Shown: piece after piece, positions 12,348 through 23,690 of the stretch | Layout: each line of letters starts with the position of its first letter | Numbering within the stretch: position 1 is the stretch's first letter | From: Nymphaea colorata | Lineage: Eukaryota > Streptophyta > Magnoliopsida > Nymphaeales > Nymphaeaceae | Assembly (NCBI RefSeq): GCF_008831285.2 | Contig: NC_045140.1 | Coordinates: 28,290,131-28,354,130 of the forward strand | DNA: 64,000 nt | Reading direction: 5' to 3' | Notes under the pieces: generated by a model | Databases searched by the model: none | Told to the model about the DNA's origin: nothing | What the model saw: the letters and a program-made list of their open reading frames with translations, nothing else | Made by a program: the position numbers and the translations under genes

Positions 12348-13170
12348 GAAGTTATGGTCAGTAAAGCAAGTAAAAAATATAGAACACATATACAAATGGT
12401 GACATATGTTTGACATATGTTTGCTTGGCAAAAAAAAGCATGACATAGACAAAAAAGTACATAAAAAGTTGCAGAAAAATTGAATGTCGAATCACATATG
12501 TTTCAAGGTAAGATTAACTTTAAAGTGACAAAACAGAGCACTGGAAAGTGGAAAAAAACCATTTCCTGATACATAAGCAGCCTAAAAGATCTTTAAAATC
12601 AAAACGAGACATCGTTTTGAAGATAAGACAAGAGGATTAACTGATCAGCTTGTTTCTCAAGGTTGAATTAATGAAAGAGAAAACCCTGCAAATGAATCAA
12701 CTTGGCATCTTCAAGCCTGCGCTTTTTTGTCCTAACAGCTGCCTTAATCTTCTTTTTATTTGCCCTGACTTCACTTTGTTTGCTGCTTTCAAGGCTTGCG
12801 CCTTCGCATCAGGTTTCTAAGCAGGAGCTGTACGCAGAAATTTCAAATAAGGTGACTTCTGTCAAGATTGCCACATGCACTGCAAGATCCTAAGAATTTA
12901 ATAAGGAGCCGAACATAGACAAGTGCCTCGCATGGTACTGGATCATAATCATAATCATAAAGGTTATCCCAAAAAGAAGTTGGAAGGAAAAGAATTTTAG
13001 GGAAAACAGCTGAAAAATGTCCCTTTTCAAGAAGCAAGGTGCCGGTGGAGATGATGAACTCCACAAGGGAAGCAGACCTAAACAAATTGTTGATGATATA
13101 AGACAGTTATCATGCCACCAAATACTGCACACACACATATACACAGATAGCGAGAGAGAAAGGAGCGACC

Positions 13171-13172
<2 letters not shown>

Positions 13173-13219
<47 letters not shown>
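13173..13219. repeat. (GA)n microsatellite
   Basis: About 23 uninterrupted GA repeats inside the Harbinger-like element. Confidence 0.95.
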
Positions 13220-13221
<2 letters not shown>

Positions 13222-13592
13222 GTAGGCGACTTAGCGACATTTGCTCACTGAAGCATAGCGATGGCTCTCTGAAAGGCCTGGTTTCCATTGTTGGTCCTCC
13301 TCGATCACGAAGGATAGAGAGGAACCATCTGGAACCGATTGCAAGAGAGAGACAGAGAAAAACAAATTGGGCGTTTTTGAAAAAGGGACACATCGAGAGC
13401 AAGAGAAACCCTTACATGAGAGGCGACTGTGGCGTTGGCGAATCGGCAGAGGAGCGGAGCAGAAATGGCGGAGCAGCGACGTTGAGAAAGGCCTTTGGTG
13501 CGACGGTGAGAAGACGGTGAGAAGTTTCTTTGTCAGGGAGGAGCAGCTGCAGAGAAGGAAAAGGGTGAAATACGACGGGAGGAGAGGGTGTC

Positions 13593-13669
13593 GAGCGGGT
13601 GAAATTCCACCCGCTCGAAAGTCCGAGGTGCGAGCTCGGACTTTCGAGCGGGTGGAATTTCACCCGCTC
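13593..13669. repeat. Perfect 35-bp palindrome
   Basis: Arms 13593-13627 and 13635-13669 are exact reverse complements around a 7-base loop. Each arm itself contains gcgggtgaaattccacccgc, which folds on itself, so the site can form a cruciform or branched hairpin. Confidence 0.95.
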
Positions 13670-13680
13670 TCTTTTGCATT

Positions 13681-13744
13681 AAACGGGGTGAAATTCACCC
13701 CGTTTGATGCGTTTTTGGTGGGGCGGGTGAAATTTCACCCGCCC
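13681..13744. repeat. Two further palindromes near the right end
   Basis: 13681-13705 has 12-base arms around one central base (aaacggggtgaa / ttcaccccgttt). 13721-13744 is a perfect 24-bp palindrome (gggcgggtgaaa / tttcacccgccc). Both repeat the terminal gggtgaaatt word of the element. Confidence 0.95.
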
Positions 13745-14723
13745 GTACCGTTTTTTCTCTCTTCTCTCATTTTTTCCCGCCTATCAAACGGGGCCTAAGA
13801 GATGGGCAGGAGAGAGGAGAAGGAAAAGCGAAAAAAGAAGTCCTTGTTGTATTCACAGCAAAAAAAGAGCTGTATATAGTCGTTAGATATCCGGCAGTGG
13901 TTTGCAGCCGTATATTTGGTTGTGTACTTTTAGAAAACAAAAAGGACTGCCAGAAGTTGTTGACAATGACATACCAACCTCAGGGAAGAAATACTTTTCT
14001 TTGAGCTTTTACAACCAAAAGAGCATTCAAGACGATGTGTTCAAATTAAACAAACCAAAAATATCACATTTTCATAAAAAATGTTACCAGTTCTACATGA
14101 TGAAGATTTTTTTTTTTCCCTTAGAACTTTGGAATGAAGAAATCGCACTAGCATAAGAGAGACTAATGGGGGAGGAGACGCCACCATTCCTATGCCACAT
14201 GGGTGTTATCCCGATAAGCATATGAAAATTGGAAAGGAAACAAAGCTTCCACATGCATTTCTGAGGTGGAAGTTAACCAATGTGTTAATGAGTTGCTGCA
14301 AAATATAGATTATTGAGCTTAGCGCCTGGCTTCATGGATCTCTCCCTAGGCTTCCATCCACCCAAACATTAAATCTCATCAGCATTTTCTTAGACAGTAT
14401 TGGAATGCATGTTAAATGAAACGGAAGATATGAATTTTGTTCCATACAAGTACCAAGAAAATAAAGTCAAAGCCTTAAGAAGGGCAAGGAAAGAGGGAGA
14501 ATAAGAAGCCTTAATCCTAACCTGCAGTGTTGTCAATGTTTTGTCCACTCTTCCACCAATAGAAAGATTATCTTTTGTTGAATGGTGAATAACACCTTCG
14601 TTATCAATCATAGAGATTCTTTCCCTGGCAATTAGAGAGAAAAGAAGAAAATGCATAGCTAAGAATTGTATTGAATACTGATGCAAATGTAATGGAGGAA
14701 ATTGTTCAAGGGTGCGCCATCCT

Positions 14724-14829
14724 ACACCTGTACCAGCACCCATTCTACTTGTCAAAGCAGATCATACACCTGCACCAACACCCATTCTACTTGTCAAAGC
14801 AGATCATACACCTGCACCAACACCCATTG
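14724..14829. repeat. 42-bp tandem repeat, 2.5 copies
   Basis: Units starting acacctgcac begin at 14724, 14766 and 14808; the third is partial (22 bp). Units 1 and 2 differ at two positions. Confidence 0.9.
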
Positions 14830-15217
14830 ATTTACTTGAATGGTGATTCAGGTTGGACATCAGTCCAATAGGATTTGACGTCAAATTCTTTATAGTTTTC
14901 TTTTTAATAATAATATTGTTTCATGATGAGGGGAATGGGTTCTCGCCTCCCACCGCCTGACAGTGGGTGCTACCGATCACCGGCACTGCTAGATGGGGTT
15001 CCGTCGAGGGGGCAGCCCCATCAGATGGAAGGGGAAGGAATCCCCTTGATGACGGACAGCGGTGGCGCCGGCGGGGAAACGGGCGCTGTTATAAGGTGGA
15101 GGTGGAGGAATTCGTCATGTGCAGGACCCAAAAAAAAATTATGAGAAACAAGAAAAGTAGCAAAATTTAAGGACAGTCCCCAGGTATCCAGGTTTTTAAG
15201 AGTCAACATTGTATATA

Positions 15218-15264
15218 CATTATGTTTATAAAAATATGTTACCAACCTGTTTTTTATCTCTCTC

Positions 15265-15324
<60 letters not shown>

Positions 15325-15349
15325 CCAACATATTTTTATAAACATAATG
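15218..15349. repeat. 23-bp inverted repeat enclosing AT/AG microsatellite
   Basis: 15218-15240 and 15327-15349 are exact reverse complements (cattatgtttataaaaat...). Between them lies a compound microsatellite, (AT)n at about 15266-15296 then (AG)n to 15324. Confidence 0.9.
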
Positions 15350-16016
15350 GGAATCAGCAGGTCATCAATTCTAAGTCAGAGAATATAGATTAAATAGAAA
15401 ATATGAAAGCTAACTAGTTCCTTCGAGAAGCAATGTATCCCTCTAAGGTAGAAACAGACTAAGTCACAAGATACTAGTACAGAGATGCTGGTGTGGGCAA
15501 CGACAATTTGAATAATTATGGATACCGGGATATAAGAAATTATATACACATATGTATGCAGGTGTAAAAAATTCTAGAAAAAATATCCAAAATTCAACAA
15601 TAAATATGGAAAACATCACAATAAAATTGCAGAATTCCATATTCTCGTGTCCATAAAATTGCAGAACTCCATAAAAAAATATGAAAATTTTCACAAATAA
15701 CCTGCAAATTTCCAAATTCTAGTGTCCAAGTGTATCACCTTACCCATGTTCATGTTGCCGTGTTGACATGCGTATGGTGGCCTTCCAATCGTGTCGGTGT
15801 CACTTAGGAATCAAGTTATTTCCTTTAAATGAAAATATTTGCCTCATTTGAAGAGTGTTTTGATTTTTGAAAAAACAGTTTGATTTCAATATTTTCAATC
15901 TGATTTTTTCCAAAAATCAAAGCTCAATTCCCCGTTAAATATGGTATGTAACGATCTGGTAGCTACATGTATATACTTGAGAGAAGTGAAATCCTTGAGT
16001 TATCTAGATCTCTATT

Positions 16017-16019
<3 letters not shown>

Positions 16020-16068
<49 letters not shown>
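16020..16068. repeat. (AT)n microsatellite
   Basis: About 24 uninterrupted AT repeats. Confidence 0.95.
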
Positions 16069-16072
<4 letters not shown>

Positions 16073-16727
16073 GAAGAAAACACACTGAGCTCACCAGCTC
16101 ACTTCCGATTCCAAATCCAGGGGTGTCAGTGCCCAATCATCCAGTATTATAAAATCAGTACGGATAGACCTGAATCTTGTCCCTTATTTCTTAGGTTTTT
16201 ATTAGGTTTTTTTTTTTAAAAATAAATGTTAATTTCATCTCATCTACAAAGGATACTGAATGCAATTTGATTCTGCCAATCTTTTGCAGTTTTTCATTGA
16301 CCAATTGTATTTAAAAGCCCACTCTAACAACAATATTTATCGGCAGTTGAGATAATCTTGCTCATCGATCAGTTTCCAAGTAATAACAATAACAAGTACC
16401 GAGGAAATGAAATTGGACATTTTGCGGTCATCAGTTTGGGTATACGGATCCCCAAAAATTTTCCCAACCATTGAAAAGTATGGTAGAAAATGGAAATAAT
16501 AATTGCTCAATGTCTTTACTTAAGTGAATGGGAGGTTAATAATCCACCACTGAAAATTAATGTTTGAAGGTTTCCCCATTTCCCATACTCAAGGGTTTTG
16601 AGTGTAGACAATGAGAATGATAATGATGCATTCTTTAATTTAGGTATGGAGCCCTACCACTTAAAATACAAAGGTATAATATCCACTAGAATCAAACTAG
16701 AGACACTATATCATACAGAGCCCCTCG

Positions 16728-16862
16728 CCGCTACCTCATGCATGGGGAAGCCACTCACCGCCATACTTAGCCGCTATCTCATGCATGGGAAGCCACTCGC
16801 CGCCATACTTAGCGGCTATCTCATGCATGGGGCAGCCACTCGCCGCCATACTTAGCCGCCAC
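16728..16862. repeat. 42-43-bp tandem repeat, three copies
   Basis: Units built on ccgctatctcatgcatggg and ccactcgccgccatactt start at 16728, 16771 and 16813. The GC-rich unit stands out from the AT-rich surroundings. Confidence 0.9.
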
Positions 16863-18712
16863 CGGTTTCGATCCGCCGTTTCCTCAGATCTCAAGACTAG
16901 ATATGATTTCAAAATAAAGGTTGTAATAAAAGTCTGAAGTTTGCTAGCATCGTGAGTTTATCAGCAAATCCAACCCGGGTTGCTAAACCAGTTCGATAAA
17001 AGTGGAACGATAAAGGGAGATGTTGCTGTTATTTTGAAAAGAAACGAAACCCCCGTAACATCCGACTCGGAGCTACATAGAGAGCCATGGTCAAGCTGGT
17101 GTCCCCGATTTTTCGAACATTGCCGTATCGAATCGCTCCTTGAGCAAGTGGCGTCATCCACGTGACGGCCTTGTTCCTCTTTTTCCACGCTCGAAGTTTG
17201 AAGGAGAAAGGGAAAGGGAATACCATTATTTTGTCCCTTCCTTCCCCTTCTCCCCCCTCACTCACGGCGTTATATATTGAATAATCATCTACCAAAATAT
17301 ATCTCGGTTGGCATCTAGAGGCATCTATATGGACGGTTGAAAAAAAAGGTAAACTAATAGTAAATAAACTTGTTTTTCTTTTAATATTTTAATTCATTAT
17401 ATTATATTGGTCTTCTCTTGGATGCAAATAGCTAGAGTCGTCGTTCAATGGACTGCATTAAGTACCGCCGCACTAATTCGAAAGAAGTCACTGTCGAGGA
17501 GACCAATTTATAGACGCCAACTTTAAGAGGGCGCTGGACACAACCCTCGTCTTCTTCACCGGCATTGACGTCTATAACTCTTGGCCAATAGTTTTTCACT
17601 CAACAGTCAACACTTCAGAAGGGCCATACGAAGGAATGTTGTTGTATTAGGTTAGGTGGGTACCCATGCTCCCGGCCTGACTTGCCAATATATATACCTA
17701 ATCGATAACTAGTTTACATATATATTTGTGCTTTCAGGCACTAAAATTTCATCTGCATGATCGCAGAAAAGAAAAGCGCATCCATCTCTCAGTCGGCGAC
17801 AAGGAAAAAAAATGGAAGCTCAAAAGGAGCAGGAAAGAGTTCAGACTGCAAAATACGCTTACAAGATTCAACCACCAAGTTTTCAATATTAATTGAAATA
17901 TGAACATTGATCTATAAAAGAAAAAGAAAGGCTGACGAATCCAAATAAAACACCTCTTCTTTTTTTGGACAAGTACAACTGGGAGAATCATCGGGGTAGA
18001 AGAGAAAAGAAGATAGAAGCTGGATTTCATCAATGGCAGCGGAACCTGGTTTCTTACTAGACGGGAGGGCGTCAACATCCCCACCGCCCGATCAGAGAGG
18101 GCGGTGGCAACCCCACCACGTTTACAGGACACGCAGAAGGCGCGGCCCACCTGCCCCCCCCCTCCCCCATTTGACCTCTGCGGCCCGTCCCCTTCCGTCA
18201 TCTTCTTTTCTTCTTTTCAACTCTTGTATCACCTCACCAGTAATGTGATCAGGTGATGGCTATTAAAGATGAGAAGAAATATAGAAGGGCGGGCCACTCG
18301 CCGCATCAATCATCCTCATCCACGCCATCTCCACCTCACTCCATCGTCGTTACTCTAAGACCAAAGTCACGCACAATTAATGACCACCAACAAATTCAAC
18401 GCCCACCACCACCGATTCTGCTCCATCCCTTCCAACCGACACACCATAAAATCTCTTCACCGATCCAAAAGTCGCTTCCAACAAAGAACAAAACAAGAAC
18501 CTCCCTCAATCAATCGATCGGTCGATCGAGAGGGTTCCCTTATCTTCAAAGACTACCGATGTTGGGAGGACGCGGCGTTCATCTTTTGCCGCTGCTTTCT
18601 TTTGTTCTTTGGATTTTGTGGTTGGTTGTTCGACGTGAGTGGAATTTTGAAAAGACGGGGATGGAGGAAAGAGATGAAGTTGCAAGATCCGTAGAATTAT
18701 TTATATATGAGA

Positions 18713-20062
18713 TCAATTTACAAGCAAGGCAGTAGGCTCAGAGAGAGTCGACTGCGAGTGGTTGTGCTCTCCCTCGTAAGTGACGACCAACATGGAGGGA
18801 TCGTCCAACGCCCTCTCTACGTGTTTTCTGGCAGGGCATCCTCTCACGCTGCTGCACTTGTAGTAACCCCTGCAAAAAGCAAGACCCACCGAAGCTCAAT
18901 AAACAAAACCCACATACCTCAAATAAAATAAACACATATAAATTGAGCCCAGCCTCTGCTGGTTTCATTTTTATCAGTCGAAGGAAACCATAGTCTTTTA
19001 CTTGGAGAAGGCCCCAAGGAAAGAATACGCAATCCCTGTATTAAAGAATTACAAAACGAGTAACAATCTTTTATATTAGGGGAAGATATACCTAGGGTGT
19101 GGAGATCCTTTGATGGGCTTCTGACCATACTTCCTCCATGAATACTCATCTGCAGGGATGTCTGACATCTTGAGGCTAATAGCAGGGACTCTCACTGTCC
19201 TTTTCACCTTTGATTTTCTGTAAATCGAACGACCAAGATCAACAACCGGAAATAATAATAAAAAAAACAGTAAAACACACAGACGAATCATCCACTGGAG
19301 AAGGAAAAGGTGAGGAAGAAGATAGTTTTACCTTCTCTTTGAGCAATGGCACCTAGCAGCAGGACCACACTTGGCACCAATATCCTCAGATTTGGCGTGG
19401 CCGTGGCACTTCTTCTTAGAGGAGGAAGACGAAAGGGGAGGCCTGCCGGAGGATACAGGGGAAGTACTCTGGTGCTTCTCTTTGGAGACGGTGGGCTCTC
19501 CGCTGAAAGAGCTCGTGAAGGAGCTGGTCATAGACAGAGACTGCGAATGATGAAGGAGGCGGTGGTGGTGGTGGTGGTTGCTATGTGCTGGTGCTGTTGG
19601 TGGTGGCGGCGGCGGCGGTGGAACGAGGGAAGGCGGCAGCCGTTGGATGGGGGTAGGACAGTATACCCTGGGTGCACAAGGCGGCGGAGGGGGAGGGGGA
19701 GGAGGAGCGGCGGCGCGGACATCTACGGGAGAATCTGGGGAGGTCCGGCACGAGGAAGGAGGCGAGGGGGTGTAAGAGGAGGAGGAGGCGGAGGAGGGCG
19801 GCGCCCTCCTGAACCTGGCGTGACCCGTCCGGCTCAACAACGAAATCACCTTCTTGAACTTGGCGACGGCAAGATCGGCGACGGCACCACAGTCCAACTC
19901 CATCGCAGCCGCCGTCGATTGCTGCTGCTGCTGCTGAGAGATGAGGCGAATCAGCTGCTCCATGCTCTCCAGTCCGGCCGTGGCGGCCTCCTTCACCGCC
20001 TTCTCTTCCATCTCGGTGGCGGCGGGCAAACTGTTCCTGTATGCCATCAACTCGACGGCCAT
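18713..20062 (-). CDS. WRKY transcription factor, group IId
   Basis: Nuclear DNA-binding protein recognising W-boxes (TTGACY); group IId members bind calmodulin and act in defence, senescence and stress. Three minus-strand exons join in phase: 20062-19332, 19217-19092, 18869-18713, giving 337 aa. Domains in order: MAVELMAY start typical of the group; poly-Gln at 43-48; calmodulin-binding C-motif at 68-86 ([16 protein letters not shown]); a Pro/Ser/His-rich linker; the Cys/His Zn-cluster ([14 protein letters not shown]) just before exon junction 1; a basic [14 protein letters not shown] stretch; WRKYGQK at 271-277; zinc finger C291-X5-C297-X23-H321-X-H323. Intron 2 splits the WRKY domain at the R codon after SPHP, the position conserved in groups I/II. 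Nine upstream in-frame codons precede MAVEL but do not match the family. No disruptions. Confidence 0.95.
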
Positions 20063-20114
20063 GGTTTCAGGTGGGAAGTGCGGGAGCAAATGAGGGATGT
20101 AGGGAAGCCCCCTT

Positions 20115-20121
20115 CTTTATA
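20115..20121 (-). promoter_or_regulatory. Candidate TATA box of the WRKY gene
   Basis: Minus-strand TATAAAG, about 53-59 bp upstream of the WRKY start codon. It would imply a short leader. Placement is by motif only. Confidence 0.5.
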
Positions 20122-20319
20122 GAACAAATCTCCCTGGGTTGGCTGACGGAAGGAAGTGGTTAGAGAGAGGAAAGTTGGAGAAAAAAAAAAAAAATTGAGT
20201 GGAAAAAGTAAACTCTGCACCATCGCAAGATAAGGGAGGAAAGAGCGGTGGACTTGTGTCCGTGGAAAGTTTGCATCGCAAAATGACGTTTCTATCCACA
20301 CGTTCTCATGACACAACAG

Positions 20320-20608
20320 AGTCAATCTCGAAGGGCAGAATAGGGCATTGGGTTTCGTCAGTCAAAGAGTCAAACGCCTTTCTCGAGAAGGGTCACTTCC
20401 ATCGGAGGGAGGATGGGGACCACTCGCTGCTTGACAATGGCCCTTTAATCATGACGGGTGACTGTCAGAATGTTGACCGCCTCTCCAGGTTGGCGTCACG
20501 GGCGAGACCCCTCCGATCGGTCGTCCCCAGGCGCAGGCGATCCAATCCCCACCGTCCAATTCTGAAGACGGGCGCGCTTCGCTGGTGCCAGGAGGGGGAG
20601 AGTTGACC
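20320..20608 (-). promoter_or_regulatory. W-box cluster upstream of the WRKY gene
   Basis: Five TTGACY cores lie 260-550 bp upstream of the start codon: AGTCAA on the + strand at 20320, 20360 and 20368 (TTGACT read with the gene) and TTGACC on the + strand at 20473 and 20603. Two are only 8 bp apart. WRKY genes are commonly auto- or cross-regulated through such sites. Confidence 0.6.
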
Positions 20609-23600
20609 TGCATTGCAGCCAGCTGAGTGGTGGCCGTGGGCCCCATGAACGGGCAGCCCGGGCAGCGATGACCAAATTTTCCACCACGCGGGCAGCCGCG
20701 GTCGAAATATAATATTACCGTGTTTACATTTTTATGGAATAATGTAATTTGCTTATTTTAGCTCTTGCTATATTTGAGAAATTTTCCTCAAATAAATTGC
20801 TTCCATGAATAAACTCAGCATTTTTTAATATTAATTTTTAATTAAAGGAAAAGTAGATATGTTAGTGGAGGCGTGTTTGGAGCTCACAAATCGAATCCTC
20901 TTGTGTTCACGGAGTCCGAACTTTATTGGGTGCGATTTAATTATGATGAAGCAGAAAGAGAAAAAGCGAAGGGTGGAGAGATATAAAGCAAAGCAGAAGA
21001 GGACGGACGCGACCTGCCGGCCATTTCAGTACCAAAGTCAAAGAGAGGAAGCCTGGTTTTTCACGCTACTGTCATTTTTCCCCTCCGTTTAATAATTTTT
21101 TATTATGTGATTTTTTTTTTTTAAAAAAATCTTTCGTGGTGCTGGCCTGGCCGTAATTGGATCGAGAAGCCTGCGCTTTGCAGAGGTTCCGATCCGGGTC
21201 ATTCAGGAAACCGATTTGTTTGAAAACCTTTTTTTTTTTTTTCTTCTCAGTTAGTTGCTAATAAAATAATAGTAACAACAAAAAATAACAGTTATTGGTA
21301 GATCTTAGGAAGGTACGGGATTTAATGGGTCGAACCCTATGTGGGTCCGAATCCAGCCGAGGAGATCTGTTCACGTGCACCTCCATGATTGACCTCAATG
21401 GAGTGCTGAGGTCTGCCTTTGCCTTGGAGCCTAGTCTCTCTTCCTTTTCCAAATTTCAAAATTGTTTTAAAAAAAGATATATATATATATCTTTTTGTAA
21501 ATAGACATCAAAATTGAAGAAGAAAAAAACAACGGTCGAAAAAGTGAAAAATCACGTGAAAACTGAAGGGGAGGGAGATGAAGATGTGCCGTAAGGTAGA
21601 AGCCGTTGTGGAAAATAGAGAGAGAAGGCAAAGGTTGACGATTGAAGGGAGGAGAAGCAGCAGCTTTCAATAACGATGGTGCCGTAGCCAACCAGCTAGG
21701 GGCGGTTGCCGCGGCTGGGTCCATGGTGGGTCCGTGCCCTCGGTGGGTTCTGTACGTCGACTAATCAACGTGGGTCAGGTTTCCCGGCCTTGTCTCCTTG
21801 CGCCTCCATAGGCTTAGCCTTGCTTGTTGGTCAAAAACACTAGGGGGGAACCGTTCCTAGCTTTTGACTTTTTTCGGCGTTAATTTGGGTTCTTGTCTTG
21901 AGCTTTTCCCTACCTTGTCTCCTCATATCACATAAATAATGTACTTGGATTTTAAAACATTTTGTATTAACAACAAGGAATAATTTACCCATCGAGTAGA
22001 GGAAGAGCTGCATGTAGTTTTTGGTACTTCAAGGTATCGCCCTCAACTTGGAGATTGGTGACTCTCAGCATAGAAAAACTTTACGGCATTGACACTTGAA
22101 CTGGAAAATTGACCGCCTGCCAGCCCCGACCCGAAGTGGTTGCGGCAATCCCTTATCGACAATTCATACATAAAGTAGTTTAAAATAGTTGATAATGAAG
22201 TGTTAAAGCAAAAAAGAGATAATGGACTTGTTTTAGTTCAAGTCAACTGTGGAAGCATGCATTATCATAGTTATGAATACATTGGGTCACTTTAATTTTT
22301 AAGTGTTGGGTTATTTTAGTGATTGAAGGTGCCCTCTGACCTGAAGATCAGGGTCCTCCACTGACTAGCAAAGATTCGATACTCATGGCTTACAACTCAT
22401 CAAGTTGGACTTTGAGAAAGTTGAAGAATTGGTAGCCCAAACATTATCTAAAACTCTTGCTTTTGTTTATTGCTTAATTTATTTGATCTGATTAGGCCAA
22501 GTTGCATAAAGCTTGACTGCCCACTTGAAAAAAATATTTTGCAGAGATTATATATATATGTTGGTGCGAGAAGTCCTACTTTTTTCTTGGCGTTAATGGA
22601 AGGGGAATTTCCATAAAGCAAGTCAACATGAAAACGCATAATGATGAAGCTCTTGAGATTTGATTCTTTGTAAACATGGATTGTGAAGTTGGGTGCAAAT
22701 AGACGCCATCAAGTGCAGTAAATATTTGGCAGCTGCGCACTCCTTTTAAACTTTTCCACTTGCCAATTTAATACCCTTCATGAAGTAATATATATATATA
22801 TATATATTCAACCTTCCATAAGTATATGTGTGTGTGTGAGAGAGAGAAAACAAGAGATGCGTCCTAATTCTAGGTTTGGTAAATTCGAGATCTTGGAAAT
22901 TTAATCAAACCATGAGCTTGAAATGGGCATTAGGGTAGTCTATCCCATGCTAGGATGGCTTGAAAATGGTCTAAAGAGAAATTAATGTTGAAATTTAATT
23001 AGTCAACCACCCAATTTAGTGCGAAAGTAAAACTCATCCGCATCTTTGACTTGCAATAATGTTCGTTTGAACCCAGTTGCATAAATAAAGAGCCTTAAAA
23101 GCAAGGATGGAGAAGCAAGTCACCAACTTTAAATGAGTCCCATCTCAGATGAGAGAGGATTCCTTCAATCCTTGACCTCAATTATTTTATTCTCACAATT
23201 TAGTCAAATGGGCTTTGCTGGCAAGCCCCATGTTTGTTTGATAGCCTCGAATCTAAGATCTAAAGTGAGATCCACCGTCTAATAGTTTTAGATCCACGGC
23301 ATTTCAGTTTTCACATTCAAAAGGAAAGGGTCAGACCAAAGATATGAAATTTTGTATCGATCCGAAGCAATTATCAAACACTTGAAAGTAGTTCAAATGA
23401 AATCCAGGGACCATCTTTTATTATGTTCCCGTTTGATCCTGATAGCATAAACGGGTAGGTGGTTCTATTCGGACCCACCGTTCAAACCGCACCGATGGGC
23501 AATGGGTCCCACAGTGTACGGGCACTTCCTGCCCACTTTGCTCGCTGTGAGTTTCAGACTTTAACCACCACGCCCACAAACACCACCCAATAGCTTCTCC

Positions 23601-23626
23601 CACCGTTTTTCTTTTCCAACTGATTG

Positions 23627-23690
<64 letters not shown>

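Larger units (their letters stand above)
11477..13795. mobile_element. Non-autonomous PIF/Harbinger-like element
   Basis: The left end reads gggcccgtttgatgggcggg and the reverse complement of the right end reads aggccccgtttgataggcgg, about 20-bp terminal inverted repeats. Both sides carry TAA (11474-11476 and 13796-13798), the 3-bp target duplication typical of PIF/Harbinger and Tourist elements. The 2.3 kb interior has no DDE transposase or Myb-like frame, so it would depend on a helper. Both subterminal zones are dense in gtttgatg and gaattta / gggtgaaatt repeats; the right one holds the palindromes listed separately. An alternative is two neighbouring related MITEs whose outer ends happen to match. 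Confidence 0.65.
13796..18712. other. Gene-poor spacer with minisatellites
   Basis: No gene recognised. The notable contents are two ~42-bp tandem arrays, a hairpin-flanked microsatellite and an (AT)n run, all listed separately. 18000-18712 is rich in CCACC/CACC words and lies downstream of the WRKY stop codon. Confidence 0.5.

Noticed and set aside
13017-13520. 167-codon Arg/Glu-rich open frame
   Set aside because: It is created by the (GA)n microsatellite and its flanks inside the Harbinger-like element.
14724-14829. Spaced repeats resembling a small CRISPR array
   Set aside because: The units are directly tandem, with no unique spacers, and the genome is a plant.
16961-17295. Minus-strand open frames near 17 kb with a CACGTG at about 17159
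   Set aside because: No domain recognised and frames overlap on both strands; probably chance in a slightly GC-richer patch.
19346-20122. 258-codon open frame on the + strand, Gly/Arg-rich
   Set aside because: It is the antisense shadow of WRKY exon 1; its low-complexity Gly/Arg runs mirror the Pro/Ser/Ala-rich WRKY linker.
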